64,000 bases of DNA, from positions 85,817,995-85,881,994 of the forward strand of contig OV050031.1 of the NCBI GenBank assembly GCA_920105625.2, given 5' to 3'. A model generated the notes under the pieces. It did no database searches and was not told where the DNA came from. It was given only the letters and a program-made list of their open reading frames with translations. Every line of letters begins with the position of its first letter. The stretch's first letter is position 1. Positions 26,210 to 38,400 of this stretch are shown here, in pieces. The DNA comes from Clusia tigrina. Taxonomy: Eukaryota; Arthropoda; Insecta; Diptera; Clusiidae. A program made the translations under genes and the position numbers.

Positions 26210-26949
26210 GCGTCTCAGTCCCTGCCGCTGTCGATTGGGGGGACTTCTGCCTTCTGTATGCCTATATCTACCACTATCTGCCTCATTCGGCATCTCAGTC
26301 TGCGTCGCAGCCTCTATCACCGTCTCTGTATGCGTCTCAGTTGTTGCCGCTGTCGATTGGGTTGTCTGCTGCCTTCTCTATGCCAATGTCTAACCCTCTC
26401 TGCCTCAGTCGGCGTCTCAGTCGGCTTCGCAGCCTCTGTCAGCGTCGTAGCCTCTGTCAGCGTCTCTGAAGGCGTCTCAGTCGCTGCCGCTGTTGATTGG
26501 GGGTCTGCTGCCAACTGTATGTCTATATCTACCCCTATCTGCCTCAGTCGGCATCTCAGTCAGCGTCGCAGCCTCTATAAGCGTCTCTGTAGGCGTCTCA
26601 GTTGTTGCCGCTGTCGACTAGTGGGTCTGCTGCCTTCTCTATGCCTATATCTACACCTACCTGCCTCAGTCGGCGTCACAGTCGGCTTCGCAGCCTCTGT
26701 CAGCGTGTCTGTGGGCGTCTCAGTTGCCGCCGCTGTCGATTGGGGGTTCTGCTGCCTTCTCTATGCCTATATCTACCCCTATCTACCTCAGTCGGCGTCT
26801 CAATCGGCGTCTCAGTCGGCGTCGCAGCCTCTATCAGCGTCTTTGTAGGCGTCTCAGTTGCTGACGCTGTCGATTGGGGGGTCTGCAGCCTTCTCTATCC
26901 CTATATCTACCCTTATCTGCCTCAGTCGGCGTCTCAGTCGGCGTCGCAG
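26210..26949 (+). repeat. Segmental duplicate (7429-bp offset), copy 2
   Basis: This is the partner of 18781-19520. It lies inside the first copy of the large tandem duplication, and a further relative therefore sits near 35112-35851. Confidence 0.8.
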
Positions 26950-28366
26950 CCTCTGTCAGCGTTTTTGTAGGCGTCTCAGCCGCTGCCGCTGTCGATTGGG
27001 GGGTCTGCTGCCTTCTCTTTGCCTATATTTACCTCTATCTGCCTCAGTCGGCATCTTAGTCGGCGTCACAGCGTATATCAGCTTCTCTGTAGGCGTCTCA
27101 GTTGTTGCCGCTGTCGATTGGGTTCTCTGCTGCCTTCTCTATGCCTATTTCTAACCATCTCTGCCTCAGTCGGCGTCGCAGCCTCTGTCAGCGCCTCTGT
27201 AGGCGTCTCAGTCGCTACCGCTGTCGATTGGGAGGTCTGCTGCCTTCTCTATGCCTACCCTACCTGCCTCAGTCGGCATCTCAGTCGGCGTCGCACCCTC
27301 TGTCAGCGTCTCTGTGGGCGTCTCATTTGTTGCCGCTGTCGATTGGGAGGTCTGCTGCCTTCTCTATGCCTATGTCTACCCCTCTCAGCCTCAGCCGGCG
27401 TCTCAGTCGGCGTCGCAGCCTCTGTCAGCGTCTCTGTAGGCGTCTCAATCGCTGCCGCCGTCGATTGGGGGGTCTGCTGCAGTCTCTATTGCAATATCTA
27501 CCCCTATCTGCCTCAGTCGGCTTAGCAGCCTTTGTCAGCGTCTCTGTAGGCGTCTCAGTCGCTGCCGCTGTCGATTGGGGGGTCTGCTGCCTTCTCTATG
27601 CCTATATCTACCCTTATCTGCCTCAGTCGGCGTCTCAGTCGGCGTCGCTGCCTCTGTCAGCCTCTCTGAATGTGTCTCAGTCGCTGCCGCTGTCGATTGG
27701 GGGGTTTGCTGCCTTCTCTATGTCAATATCTACCCTATCTGCCTCAGTCGGCGTCTCAGCCTCTGTCAGAGTTTCTGTAGGCGTCTCAGTTGTTGCCGCT
27801 GTCGATTGGGTTGTCTGCTGCCTTCTCTATGCCTATGTCTAACCATCTCTGCCTCAGTCAGTGTCTCAGTCGGCGTTGCAGCCTCTGTTAGCGTCGCAGA
27901 CTCTTTCAGCGTCGCAGCCTCTGTCAGCGTCTCTGAAGGCGTCTCAGTCGCTGCCGCTGTCGACAGGGGGTCTGCTGCCTTCTCTATGCCTATATCTACC
28001 CCTACCTGCCTCAGTCGGCGTCAGAGTCGGCTTGTCTGCCTCTGTCAGCGTCTCTGTAGGTGTCTCAGTCGCTGCCACTGTCGAGTGGGGGGTCTGCTGC
28101 CTTCTCTATGCCTCTGTCAGCGTCGCAGCCTCTGTCAGCGTCTCTGTAGGCGTCTCAGTCGCTGCCGCTGTCGACTGGGGGTCTGCTACCTTCTCTATGC
28201 CTATATCTACCCCTACCTGCCTCAGTCGGCGTCACAGTCGGCTTCGCAGCCTCTGTCAGCGTCTCTGTAGGTGTCTCAGTCGCTGCCACTGTCGAGTGGG
28301 GGGTCTGCTGCCTTCTCTATGCCTCTCTCAGCGTCGCAGCCTCTGTCAGCTTCTCTGTAGGTGTCT
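26721..28366 (+). repeat. Nested 1646-bp tandem duplicate, copy a
   Basis: It is followed immediately by copy b at 28367-30012. The junction falls in the shared GTCTCAGT sequence: GGTGTCTCAGT from the end of one copy joins TGCCGCCGCTGTCG from the start of the next. I saw about five or six differences to copy b, for example CAGCCGG against CAGTCGG near 27391. Confidence 0.9.
27887..28366 (+). repeat. Higher-order cassette, copy 4 (truncated)
   Basis: Tag 1 is at 27887 but tag 2 is absent. The cassette is cut at about 28366, where the sequence jumps back to a repeat of 26721 onward. This break is the junction of the 1646-bp tandem duplication. Confidence 0.85.
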
Positions 28367-30012
28367 CAGTTGCCGCCGCTGTCGATTGGGGGTTCTGCTG
28401 CCTTCTCTATGCCTATATCTACCCCTATCTACCTCAGTCGGCGTCTCAATCGGCGTCTCAGTCGGCGTCGCAGCCTCTATCAGCGTCTTTGTAGGCGTCT
28501 CAGTTGCTGACGCTGTCGATTGGGGGGTCTGCAGCCTTCTCTATCCCTATATCTACCCTTATCTGCCTCAGTCGGCGTCTCAGTCGGCGTCGCAGCCTCT
28601 GTCAGCGTTTTTGTAGGCGTCTCAGCCGCTGCCGCTGTCGATTGGGGGGTCTGCTGCCTTCTCTTTGCCTATATTTACCTCTATCTGCCTCAGTCGGCAT
28701 CTTAGTCGGCGTCACAGCGTATATCAGCTTCTCTGTAGGCGTCTCAGTTGTTGCCGCTGTCGATTGGGTTCTCTGCTGCCTTCTCTATGCCTATTTCTAA
28801 CCATCTCTGCCTCAGTCGGCGTCGCAGCCTCTGTCAGCGCCTCTGTAGGCGTCTCAGTCGCTACCGCTGTCGATTGGGAGGTCTGCTGCCTTCTCTATGC
28901 CTACCCTACCTGCCTCAGTCGGCATCTCAGTCGGCGTCGCACCCTCTGTCAGCGTCTCTGTGGGCGTCTCATTTGTTGCCGCTGTCGATTGGGAGGTCTG
29001 CTGCCTTCTCTATGCCTATGTCTACCCCTCTCAGCCTCAGTCGGCGTCTCAGTCGGCGTCGCAGCCTCTGTCAGCGTCTCTGTAGGCGTCTCAGTCGCTG
29101 CCGCCGTCGATTGGGGGGTCTGCTGCAGTCTCTATTGCAATATCTACCCCTATCTGCCTCAGTCGGCTTAGCAGCCTTTGTCAGCGTCTCTGTAGGCGTC
29201 TCAGTCGCTGCCGCTGTCGAGTGGGGGGTCTGCTGCCTTCTCTATGCCTATATCTACCCTTATCTGCCTCAGTCGGCGTCTCAGTCGGCGTCGCTGCCTC
29301 TGTCAGCCTCTCTGAATGTGTCTCAGTCGCTGCCGCTGTCGATTGGGGGGTTTGCTGCCTTCTCTATGTCAATATCTACCCTATCTGCCTCAGTCGGCGT
29401 CTCAGCCTCTGTCAGAGTTTCTGTAGGCGTCTCAGTTGTTGCCGCTGTCGATTGGGTTGTCTGCTGCCTTCTCTATGCCTATGTCTAACCATCTCTGCCT
29501 CAGTCAGTGTCTCAGTCGGCGTTGCAGCCTCTGTTAGCGTCGCAGACTCTTTCAGCGTCGCAGCCTCTGTCAGCGTCTCTGAAGGCGTCTCAGTCGCTGC
29601 CGCTGTCGACAGGGGGTCTGCTGCCTTCTCTATGCCTATATCTACCCCTACCTGCCTCAGTCGGCGTCAGAGTCGGCTTCTCTGCCTCTGTCAGCGTCTC
29701 TGTAGGTGTCTCAGTCGCTGCCACTGTCGAGTGGGGGGTCTGCTGCCTTCTCTATGCCTCTGTCAGCGTCGCAGCCTCTGTCAGCGTCTCTGTAGGCGTC
29801 TCAGTCGCTGCCGCTGTCGATTGGGGGTCTGCTACCTTCTCTATGCCTATATCTACCCCTACCTGCCTCAGTCGGCGTCACAGTCGGCTTCGCAGCCTCT
29901 GTCAGCGTCTCTGTAGGTGTCTCAGTCGCTGCCACTGTCGAGTGGGGGGTCTGCTGCCTTCTCTATGCCTCTCTCAGCGTCGCAGCCTCTGTCAGCTTCT
30001 CTGTAGGTGTCT
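28367..30012 (+). repeat. Nested 1646-bp tandem duplicate, copy b
   Basis: This is the direct repeat of 26721-28366 at offset 1646. After its end the sequence runs on into CGCTGCCGCCGTCG, the same continuation seen at 37268 in the other large duplicate. That identifies the 28366 junction as the derived one. Confidence 0.9.
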
Positions 30013-30948
30013 CAGTCGCTGCCGCCGTCGATTGGGGGGTCTGCTGCCTTCTCTATGCCAATATCTACCCCTATCTGCCTCAGTTAGCGTCTCAGTCAGG
30101 ATCGCACCCTCTGTCAGCGTGTCTGTAGGCGTCTCAGTCGCTGCCGCCGTCGATTGGGGGGGTCGGCTGCCTTCTCTATGCCAATATATACTCTTATCTG
30201 CCTCAGTCGGCGTCGCAGCCTCTGTCAGCGTCTCTGTAGGCGTCTCAGTTGCTGCCGCTGTCGATTGGGGGGTCTGCTGCATTCTCTATGCCAATATCTA
30301 CCCCTATCTGCCTCAGTTAGCGTCTCAGTCAGGGTCGCACCCTCTGTCAGCGTGTCTGTAGGCGTCTCAGTCGCTGCCGCCGTCGATTGGGGGGGTCTGC
30401 TGCCTTCTCTATGCCAATATCTACCCTTATCTGCCTCAGTCGGCGTCGCAGCCTCTGTCAGCGTCTCTGTAGGCGTCTCAGTTGCTGCCGCTGTTGATTG
30501 GGGGGTCTGCTGTCTTCTCTATGCCTATATCTACCCCTATATGGCTCAGTCGGCGTCTCAGTCGGCGTCTCAGAAGCCGTCGCAGCCTCTGTCAGCATCT
30601 CTTTTGGCGTCTCAGTCGCTGCCGCTGTCGATTGGGGGGTCTGCTGCCTTCTCTACGCCAATATCTACCCCTATCTGCCTCAGTCTGCGTCTCAGTCAGG
30701 GTCGCACCCTCTGTCAGCGTCTCTGTAGGCGTCTCAGTCGCTGCCGACGTCGATTGGGGGGTCTGCTGCCTTCTCTATGCCAATATCTACCCCTATCTGC
30801 CTCAGTCGGCGTCTGAGTCGGCGTCGCAGTCTCTTGTCAGCGTCTCTGTAGGCATCTCAGTCGTTGCCGCTGCCGATTGGGGGTCTGCTACCTTCTTTAT
30901 GCCTATATTTATCCCTATCTGCCTCAGTCGGAGTCTTAGTCGGCATCG
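29533..30948 (+). repeat. Higher-order cassette, copy 5
   Basis: Tag 1 is at 29533 and tag 2 at 30930, a distance of 1397 bp, identical to copy 6. A 104-bp deletion lies just after tag 2, near 30968. Upstream of tag 1 it reads CAGTCAGTGTC, shared with copies 4 and 6; copies 1, 2, 3 and 7 read CAGTCGGTGTC. Confidence 0.85.
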
Positions 30949-32471
30949 CAGCCTCTGTCAGCGTCTCTGCCTCTATCAGCGTCTTTGTAGGCGTCTCAGT
31001 CGCTGCCGCTGTCGATTGGGGGCTCTGCTGCCTTCTCTATGCCTATATCTACCCTATCTGCCTCAGTCGGCGTCTCAGCCTCTGTCAGAGTCTCTGTAGG
31101 CGTCTCAGTTGTTGCCGCTGTCGATTGGTGGATATGCTGCCTTCTCTATGCGTATATCTGCCCCTACCTGCCTCAGTCGGCATCTCAGTCGGCGTCGCAG
31201 CCTCTACCAGCATCTCTGTAGGCGTCTCAGTTGTTGCCGCTGTCGATTGGAGGGTCTGCTGCGTCTCTATGCCAATATCTACCCCTACCTGCCTCAGTCG
31301 GCGTCACAGTAGGCTTCTCAGCCTCTGTCAGCGTCTCTGTGGGTGTATCAGTCACTGCCGCTATCGATTGGGGTGTCTGCTGCCTTCTCTATGCCTATAT
31401 CTACCCATATATGCCTCAGTCGTCGTCTCAGTCGGCGTCGCAGCCCCTGTCAGCGTCTCTGAAAGCGTCTCAGTCGCTGCCGCTGTTTATTGGGGTGTCT
31501 GCTGCCTTCTCTATGCCTATATCTACCCCTATCTGCCTCAGTCGGCGTCTCTGTCGGCGTCGCAGCCTCTGTCAGCGTCTCTGTAGGCGTCTCAGTCGCT
31601 CCCGCTGTCGATTGGGGGGTCTGCTGCCTTCTCTATGGCAATATCTGCCCCTCTCTGCCTCAGTCGGGGTCTCAGTCGGCGTCGCAGCCTCTGTCAGCGT
31701 CTCTGTAGGCGTCTCGGTCGCTGCCGATGTCGATTGGGGGGGTATTATGCCTTCTCTATGCCAATATCTACCCTTGTCTGCCTTATTCGGCGTCTCAGTC
31801 GGCGTCGCAGCCTCTGTCCGCGTCTCTCTAGGCGTCTCAGCCGCTGCCTCTGTCGATTGGGGGGTCTGCCACCTTCTCTATGCCTATATCTACCCATATA
31901 TGCCTCAGTCGGCGTCTCAGTCGGCGTCGCAGCCTCTGTCTGTGTCTCTGTAGGCGTCTCAGTCGCTGCCGCTGTCGATTGGGGGGTCCGCTGCTTTCTC
32001 TTTGCCTATATTTACCTCTATCTGCCTCAGTCGGCGTCGCAGCCTCTATCAGCGTCTCTGTAGGCGTCTCAGTTGTTGCCGCTGTCGATTGGGTTGTCTG
32101 CTGCCTTCTCTATGCCCATGTCAAAACATCTCTGCCTCAGGCGGCGTCTCAGTCGGCGTCGCAGCCTCTTGTCAGCGTCTCTGTAGGGATCTCAGTCGTT
32201 GCTGCTGTAGATTGGGGGGGCTGCTGCCTTCTCTATGCCTATATCTACCCCTACCTGCCTCAGTCGCCGCCACAGTCGGCTTCGCAGCCTCTTGTCAGCG
32301 TCTCTGTAGGGATCTCAGTCGTTGCTGCTGTCGATTGGGGGGGCTGATGCCTTCTCTATGCCTATATCTACCCCTACCTGCCTCAGTTGGCGTCACAGTC
32401 GGCTTCTCAGCCTCTGTCAGCGTCACTGTAGGCGTCTCAGCCGCTGCCTCTGTCGATTGGGGGGTCTGCCA

Positions 32472-35400
32472 CCTTCTCTATGCCTATATCTACCCCTACC
32501 TGCCTCAGTTGGCGTCACAGTCGGCTTCTCAGCCTCTGTCAGCGTCACTGTAAGCGTCTCAGTTGTTGCCGTTGTCGATTTGGGGGGTCTGCTGCCTTCT
32601 CTATGTAAATATCTACCCCTATCTGCCTCAGTCGGCATCGCAGTCTCTGTCAGCGTCTCTGTAGGCATCTCAGTCGCTGCCGCTGTCGATTGGGGTGGTC
32701 TGCTGCCGTCTCTATGCCTATCTTTTCCCCGATCTGCCTCAGTCGGCGCCCCATTCGGCATAGCAGCCTCTATGTCGGCGCCTCAGTCGCTACCGCTGTC
32801 GATTGGGAGGGGGGTCTGCTGCCTTCTCTATGCCATTATCTACCCCTATCTGCCTCAGTCAGCGTCTCAGTCAGTGTCGCACCCTCTGTCAGCGTCTCTG
32901 TAGGCGTCTCTGTCGCTGCCGCTGTCGATTGGGGGGGTCTGCTGCCTTCTCTATGCCTATATCTACCCCTACCTGCCTCAGTCGGCATCTCAGTCGGCGT
33001 CGCAGCCTCTGTCAGCGTCTCTGTAGGCGTCTCATTTGCTGCCGCCGTCGATTGGGGGGTCTGCTGCCTTCTCTATGCCTATGTCTACCCCTCTCAGCCT
33101 CAGCCAGCGTCTCAGTCGGCGTCGCAGCCTCTGTCAGCGTCTCTGTAGGCGTCTCAATCGCTGCCGCCGTCGATTGGGGTCTGCTGCAGTCTCTATGCAA
33201 ATATCTACCCCTATCTGCCTCAGTCGGCGTCGCAGCCTCTGTCAGCGTCTCTGTAGGCTTCTCAGTCCCTCTCGCTGTCGATTGGGGGACTTCTGCCTTC
33301 TGTATGCCTATATCTACCCCTATCTGCCTCAGTCGGCGTCTCAGTCAGCGTCGCAGTCTCTGTCAGCGTCTCTGTAGGCGTCTCAGTCCCTGCCGCTGTC
33401 GATTGGAGGGACTTCTGCCTTCTGTATGCCTATATCTACCCCTATCTGCCTCATTCGGCATCTCAGTCGGCGTCGCAGCCTCTGTCAGCGTCGCAGCCTC
33501 TGCCAGCGGCTCTATAGGCGTCTCAGTCGCTGCCGCTGTTGATTGGGGGGTCTGCTGCCTTATGCATGCCTATATCTACCCCTATCTGCCTCAGTCGGCA
33601 TCTCAGTCGGCGTCGCAGCCTCTAACAGCGTCTCAGTTGTTGCCGCTGTCGATTGGTGGATCTGCTGCTTTCTCTATGCGTATATCTACCCCTACCTGCC
33701 TCAGTCGGTGTCACAGTCGGCTTCGCAGCCTCTTGCCAGCGTCTCTGTAGGGATCTCAGTCGTTGCCGCTGTCGATTGGGGGGTCTGCTGTCTTCTCATG
33801 TCAATATCTACCCTATCTGCCTCAGTCGGCGTCTCAGCCTCTGTCAGAGTCTCTGTAGGCGTCTCAGTCGCTGCCGCTGTCGATTGGGGGGTCTGCTGCC
33901 TTCTGTATGCCTATATCTACCCCTATCTGCCTCAGTCGGCATCTCAGTCGGCGTCGCAGCCTCTACCAGCATCTCTATAGGCGTCTCAGTTGTTGCCGCT
34001 GTCGATTGGAGGGTCCGCTGCGTCTCTATGCCTATATCTACCCCTACCTGCCTCTGTCGGCGTCACAGTCGGCGTCACAGTTGGCTTCCCAGCCTCTGTC
34101 AGCGTCTCTGTGGGTGTATCAATCGCTGCCGCTGTCGATTGGGGGGTCTGCTGCCTTCTCTATGCCTATATATACCCTTATCTGCCTCAATCGTCGTTTC
34201 AGTCGGCGTCGCAGCCTCTGTCAGCGTCTCTGTAAGCGTCTCAGTAGCTGCCGCTGCCGATTGGGGGGTCTGCTGCCTTCTCTATGCCAATATCTACCCC
34301 TCTCTGCCACAGTTGGGGTCTCATTCTGCGTCGCAGCCTCTGTCAGCGTCTCTGTAGGCGTCTCAGTCGCTGCCGCTGTCGATTGGGGGGTCTGCTGCCT
34401 TCTCTATGCCTGTATTTACCTCTATATGGCTCAGTCGGCATCTCAGTCGGCGTCGCAGCCTCTATCAGCGTATCTGTAGGCGTCTCAGTTGTAGCCGCTG
34501 TCGATTGAGGGGCTGCTGCCTTCTCTATGCCTATATCTACCCCTACCTGCCTCAGTCGGCATCTCAGTCGGCGTCGCACCCTCTGTCAGCGTCTCTGTAG
34601 GCGTCTCATTTGTTGCCGCTGTCGATTGGGGGGTCTGCTGCCTTCTCTATGCCTATGTCTACCCCTCTCAGCCTCAGCCGGCATCTCAGTCGGCGTCTCA
34701 GTCGGCGTCGCACCCTCTGTCAGCGTCTCTGCAGGCGTCTCAGTCGCCAAAGCTGTCGATTAGGGTTTCTGCTGCCTTCTCTATTCCTATATCTACCCCT
34801 ACCTGCCTCAGTTGGCGTCACAGTCGGCTTCTCAGCCTCTGTCAGCGTCTCTGTAGGTGTCTCAGTTGTTGCCGCTGTCGATTGGGGGTCTGCTGCTCTC
34901 TCTATGCCAATATCTACCCCTACCTGCCTCAGTCGGCATCTCAGTCGGCGTCGCACCCTCTGTCAGCGTCTCTGTAGGCGTCTCATTTGTTGCCGCTGTC
35001 GATTGGGGGGTCTGCTGCCTTCTCTATGCCTATGTCTACCCCTCTCAGCCTCAGCCGGCGTCTCAGTCGGCGTCTCAGTCGGCGTCGCAGCCTCTGTCAG
35101 CGTCTCTGTAGGCGTCTCAGTCCCTGCCGCTGTCGATTGGGGGGACTTCTGCCTTCTGTATGCCTATATCTACCACTATCTGCCTCATTCGGCATCTCAG
35201 TCTGCGTCGCAGCCTCTATCACCGTCTCTGTATGCGTCTCAGTTGTTGCCGCTGTCGATTGGGTTGTCTGCTGCCTTCTCTATGCCAATGTCTAACCCTC
35301 TCTGCCTCAGTCGGCGTCTCAGTCGGCTTCGCAGCCTCTGTCAGCGTCGTAGCCTCTGTCAGCGTCTCTGAAGGCGTCTCAGTCGCTGCCGCTGTTGATT

Positions 35401-38400
35401 GGGGGTCTGCTGCCAACTGTATGTCTATATCTACCCCTATCTGCCTCAGTCGGCATCTCAGTCAGCGTCGCAGCCTCTATAAGCGTCTCTGTAGGCGTCT
35501 CAGTTGTTGCCGCTGTCGACTAGTGGGTCTGCTGCCTTCTCTATGCCTATATCTACACCTACCTGCCTCAGTCGGCGTCACAGTCGGCTTCGCAGCCTCT
35601 GTCAGCGTGTCTGTGGGCGTCTCAGTTGCCGCCGCTGTCGATTGGGGGTTCTGCTGCCTTCTCTATGCCTATATCTACCCCTATCTACCTCAGTCGGCGT
35701 CTCAATCGGCGTCTCAGTCGGCGTCGCAGCCTCTATCAGCGTCTTTGTAGGCGTCTCAGTTGCTGCCGCTGTCGATTGGGGGGTCTGCTGCCTTCTCTAT
35801 GCCTATATCTACCCTTATCTGCCTCAGTCGGCGTCTCAGTCGGCGTCGCAGCCTCTGTCAGCGTTTTTGTAGGCGTCTCAGCCGCTGCCGCTGTCGATTG
35901 GGGGGTCTGCTGCCTTCTCTTTGCCTATATTTACCTCTATCTGCCTCAGTCGGCATCTTAGTCGGCGTCACAGCGTATATCAGCTTCTCTGTAGGCGTCT
36001 CAGTTGTTGCCGCTGTCGATTGGGTTCTCTGCTGCCTTCTCTATGCCTATTTCTAACCATCTCTGCCTCAGTCGGCGTCGCAGCCTCTGTCAGCGTCTCT
36101 GTAGGCGTCTCAGTCGCTACCGCTGTCGATTGGGAGGTCTGCTGCCTTCTCTATGCCTACCCTACCTGCCTCAGTCGGCATCTCAGTCGGCGTCGCACCC
36201 TCTGTCAGCGTCTCTGTAGGCGTCTCATTTGTTGCCGCTGTCGATTGGGGGGTCTGCTGCCTTCTCTATGCCTATGTCTACCCCTCTCAGCCTCAGTCGG
36301 CGTCTCAGTCGGCGTCGCAGCCTCTGTCAGCGTCTCTGTAGGCGTCTCAATCGCTGCCGCCGTCGATTGGGGGGTCTGCTGCAGTCTCTATTGCAATATC
36401 TACCCCTATCTGCCTCAGTCGGCTTAGCAGCCTCTGTCAGCGTCTCTGTAGGCGTCTCAGTCGCTGCCGCTGTCGAGTGGGGGGTCTGCTGCCTTCTCTA
36501 TGCCTATATCTACCCTTATCTGCCTCAGTCGGCGTCTCAGTCGGCGTCGCAGCCTCTGTCAGCCTCTCTGAATGTGTCTCAGTCGCTGCCGCTGTCGATT
36601 GGGGGGTCTGCTGCCTTCTCTATGCCAATATCTACCCTATCTGCCTCAGTCGGCGTCTCAGCCTCTGTCAGAGTTTCTGTAGGCGTCTCAGTTGTTGCCG
36701 CTGTCGATTGGGTTGTCTGCTGCCTTCTCTATGCCTATGTCTAACCATCTCTGCCTCAGTCAGTGTCTCAGTCGGCGTTGCAGCCTCTGTTAGCGTCGCA
36801 GACTCTTTCAGCGTCGCAGCCTCTGTCAGCGTCTCTGAAGGCGTCTCAGTCGCTGCCGCTGTCGACAGGGGGTCTGCTGCCTTCTCTATGCCTATATCTA
36901 CCCCTACCTGCCTCAGTCGGCGTCAGAGTCGGCTTGTCTGCCTCTGTCAGCGTCTCTGTAGGTGTCTCAGTCGCTGCCACTGTCGAGTGGGGGGTCTGCT
37001 GCCTTCTCTATGCCTCTGTCAGCGTCGCAGCCTCTGTCAGCGTCTCTGTAGGCGTCTCAGTCGCTGCCGCTGTCGACTGGGGGTCTGCTACCTTCTCTAT
37101 GCCTATATCTACCCCTACCTGCCTCAGTCGGCGTCACAGTCGGCTTCGCAGCCTCTGTCAGCGTCTCTGTAGGTGTCTCAGTCGCTGCCACTGTCGAGTG
37201 GGGGGTCTGCTGCCTTCTCTATGCCTCTCTCAGCGTCGCAGCCTCTGTCAGCTTCTCTGTAGGTGTCTCAGTCGCTGCCGCCGTCGATTGGGGGGTCTGC
37301 TGCCTTCTCTATGCCAATATCTACCCCTATCTGCCTCAGTTAGCGTCTCAGTCAGGATCGCACCCTCTGTCAGCGTGTCTGTAGGCGTCTCAGTCGCTGC
37401 CGCCGTCGATTGGGGGGGTCGGCTGCCTTCTCTATGCCAATATATACTCTTATCTGCCTCAGTCGGCGTCGCAGCCTCTGTCAGCGTCTCTGTAGGCGTC
37501 TCAGTTGCTGCCGCTGTCGATTGGGGGGTCTGCTGCATTCTCTATGCCAATATCTACCCCTATCTGCCTCAGTTAGCGTCTCAGTCAGGGTCGCACCCTC
37601 TGTCAGCGTGTCTGTAGGCGTCTCAGTCGCTGCCGCCGTCGATTGGGGGGGTCTGCTGCCTTCTCTATGCCAATATCTACCCTTATCTGCCTCAGTCGGC
37701 GTCGCAGCCTCTGTCAGCGTCTCTGTAGGCGTCTCAGTTGCTGCCGCTGTTGATTGGGGGGTCTGCTGCCTTCTCTATGCCTATATCTACCCCTATATGG
37801 CTCAGTCGGCGTCTCAGTCGGCGTCTCAGAAGCCGTCGCAGCCTCTGTCAGCATCTCTTTTGGCGTCTCAGTCGCTGCCGCTGTCGATTGGGGGGTCTGC
37901 TGCCTTCTCTACGCCAATATCTACCCCTATCTGCCTCAGTCTGCGTCTCAGTCAGGGTCGCACCCTCTGTCAGCGTCTCTGTAGGCGTCTCAGTCGCTGC
38001 CGACGTCGATTGGGGGGTCTGCTGCCTTCTCTATGCCAATATCTACCCCTATCTGCCTCAGTCGGCGTCTGAGTCGGCGTCGCAGTCTCTTGTCAGCGTC
38101 TCTGTAGGCATCTCAGTCGTTGCCGCTGCCGATTGGGGGTCTGCTACCTTCTTTATGCCTATATTTATCCCTATCTGCCTCAGTCGGAGTCTTAGTCGGC
38201 ATCGCAGCCTCTGTCAGCGTCTCTGTAGGTGTTTCAGTCTCTGCCGCTGTCGATTGGGGGGTCTGGTGCCAACTGTATTCCTATATCTACCCCTATCTGC
38301 CTCAGTCGGCATCTCAGTCGGCGTCGCAGCCTCTATCAGCGTCTTTGTAGGCGTCTCAGTCGCTGCCGCTGTCGATTGGGGGCTCTGCTGCCTTCTCTAT

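Larger units (their letters stand above)
23570..32471 (+). repeat. Large tandem duplicate, copy 1 (8902 bp)
   Basis: It is directly followed by its duplicate at 32472-39831. The offset is 8902 from 23570 to 28366, 7256 from about 26721+1646 to 30968, and 7360 from there to the end. This copy therefore differs from copy 2 by one nested 1646-bp duplication and one 104-bp deletion: 7360 + 1646 - 104 = 8902. Substitutions between copies are sparse. The breakpoint lies in the interval 32472-32495, where the sequence CCTTCTCTATGCC is common to both ends. Confidence 0.88.
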
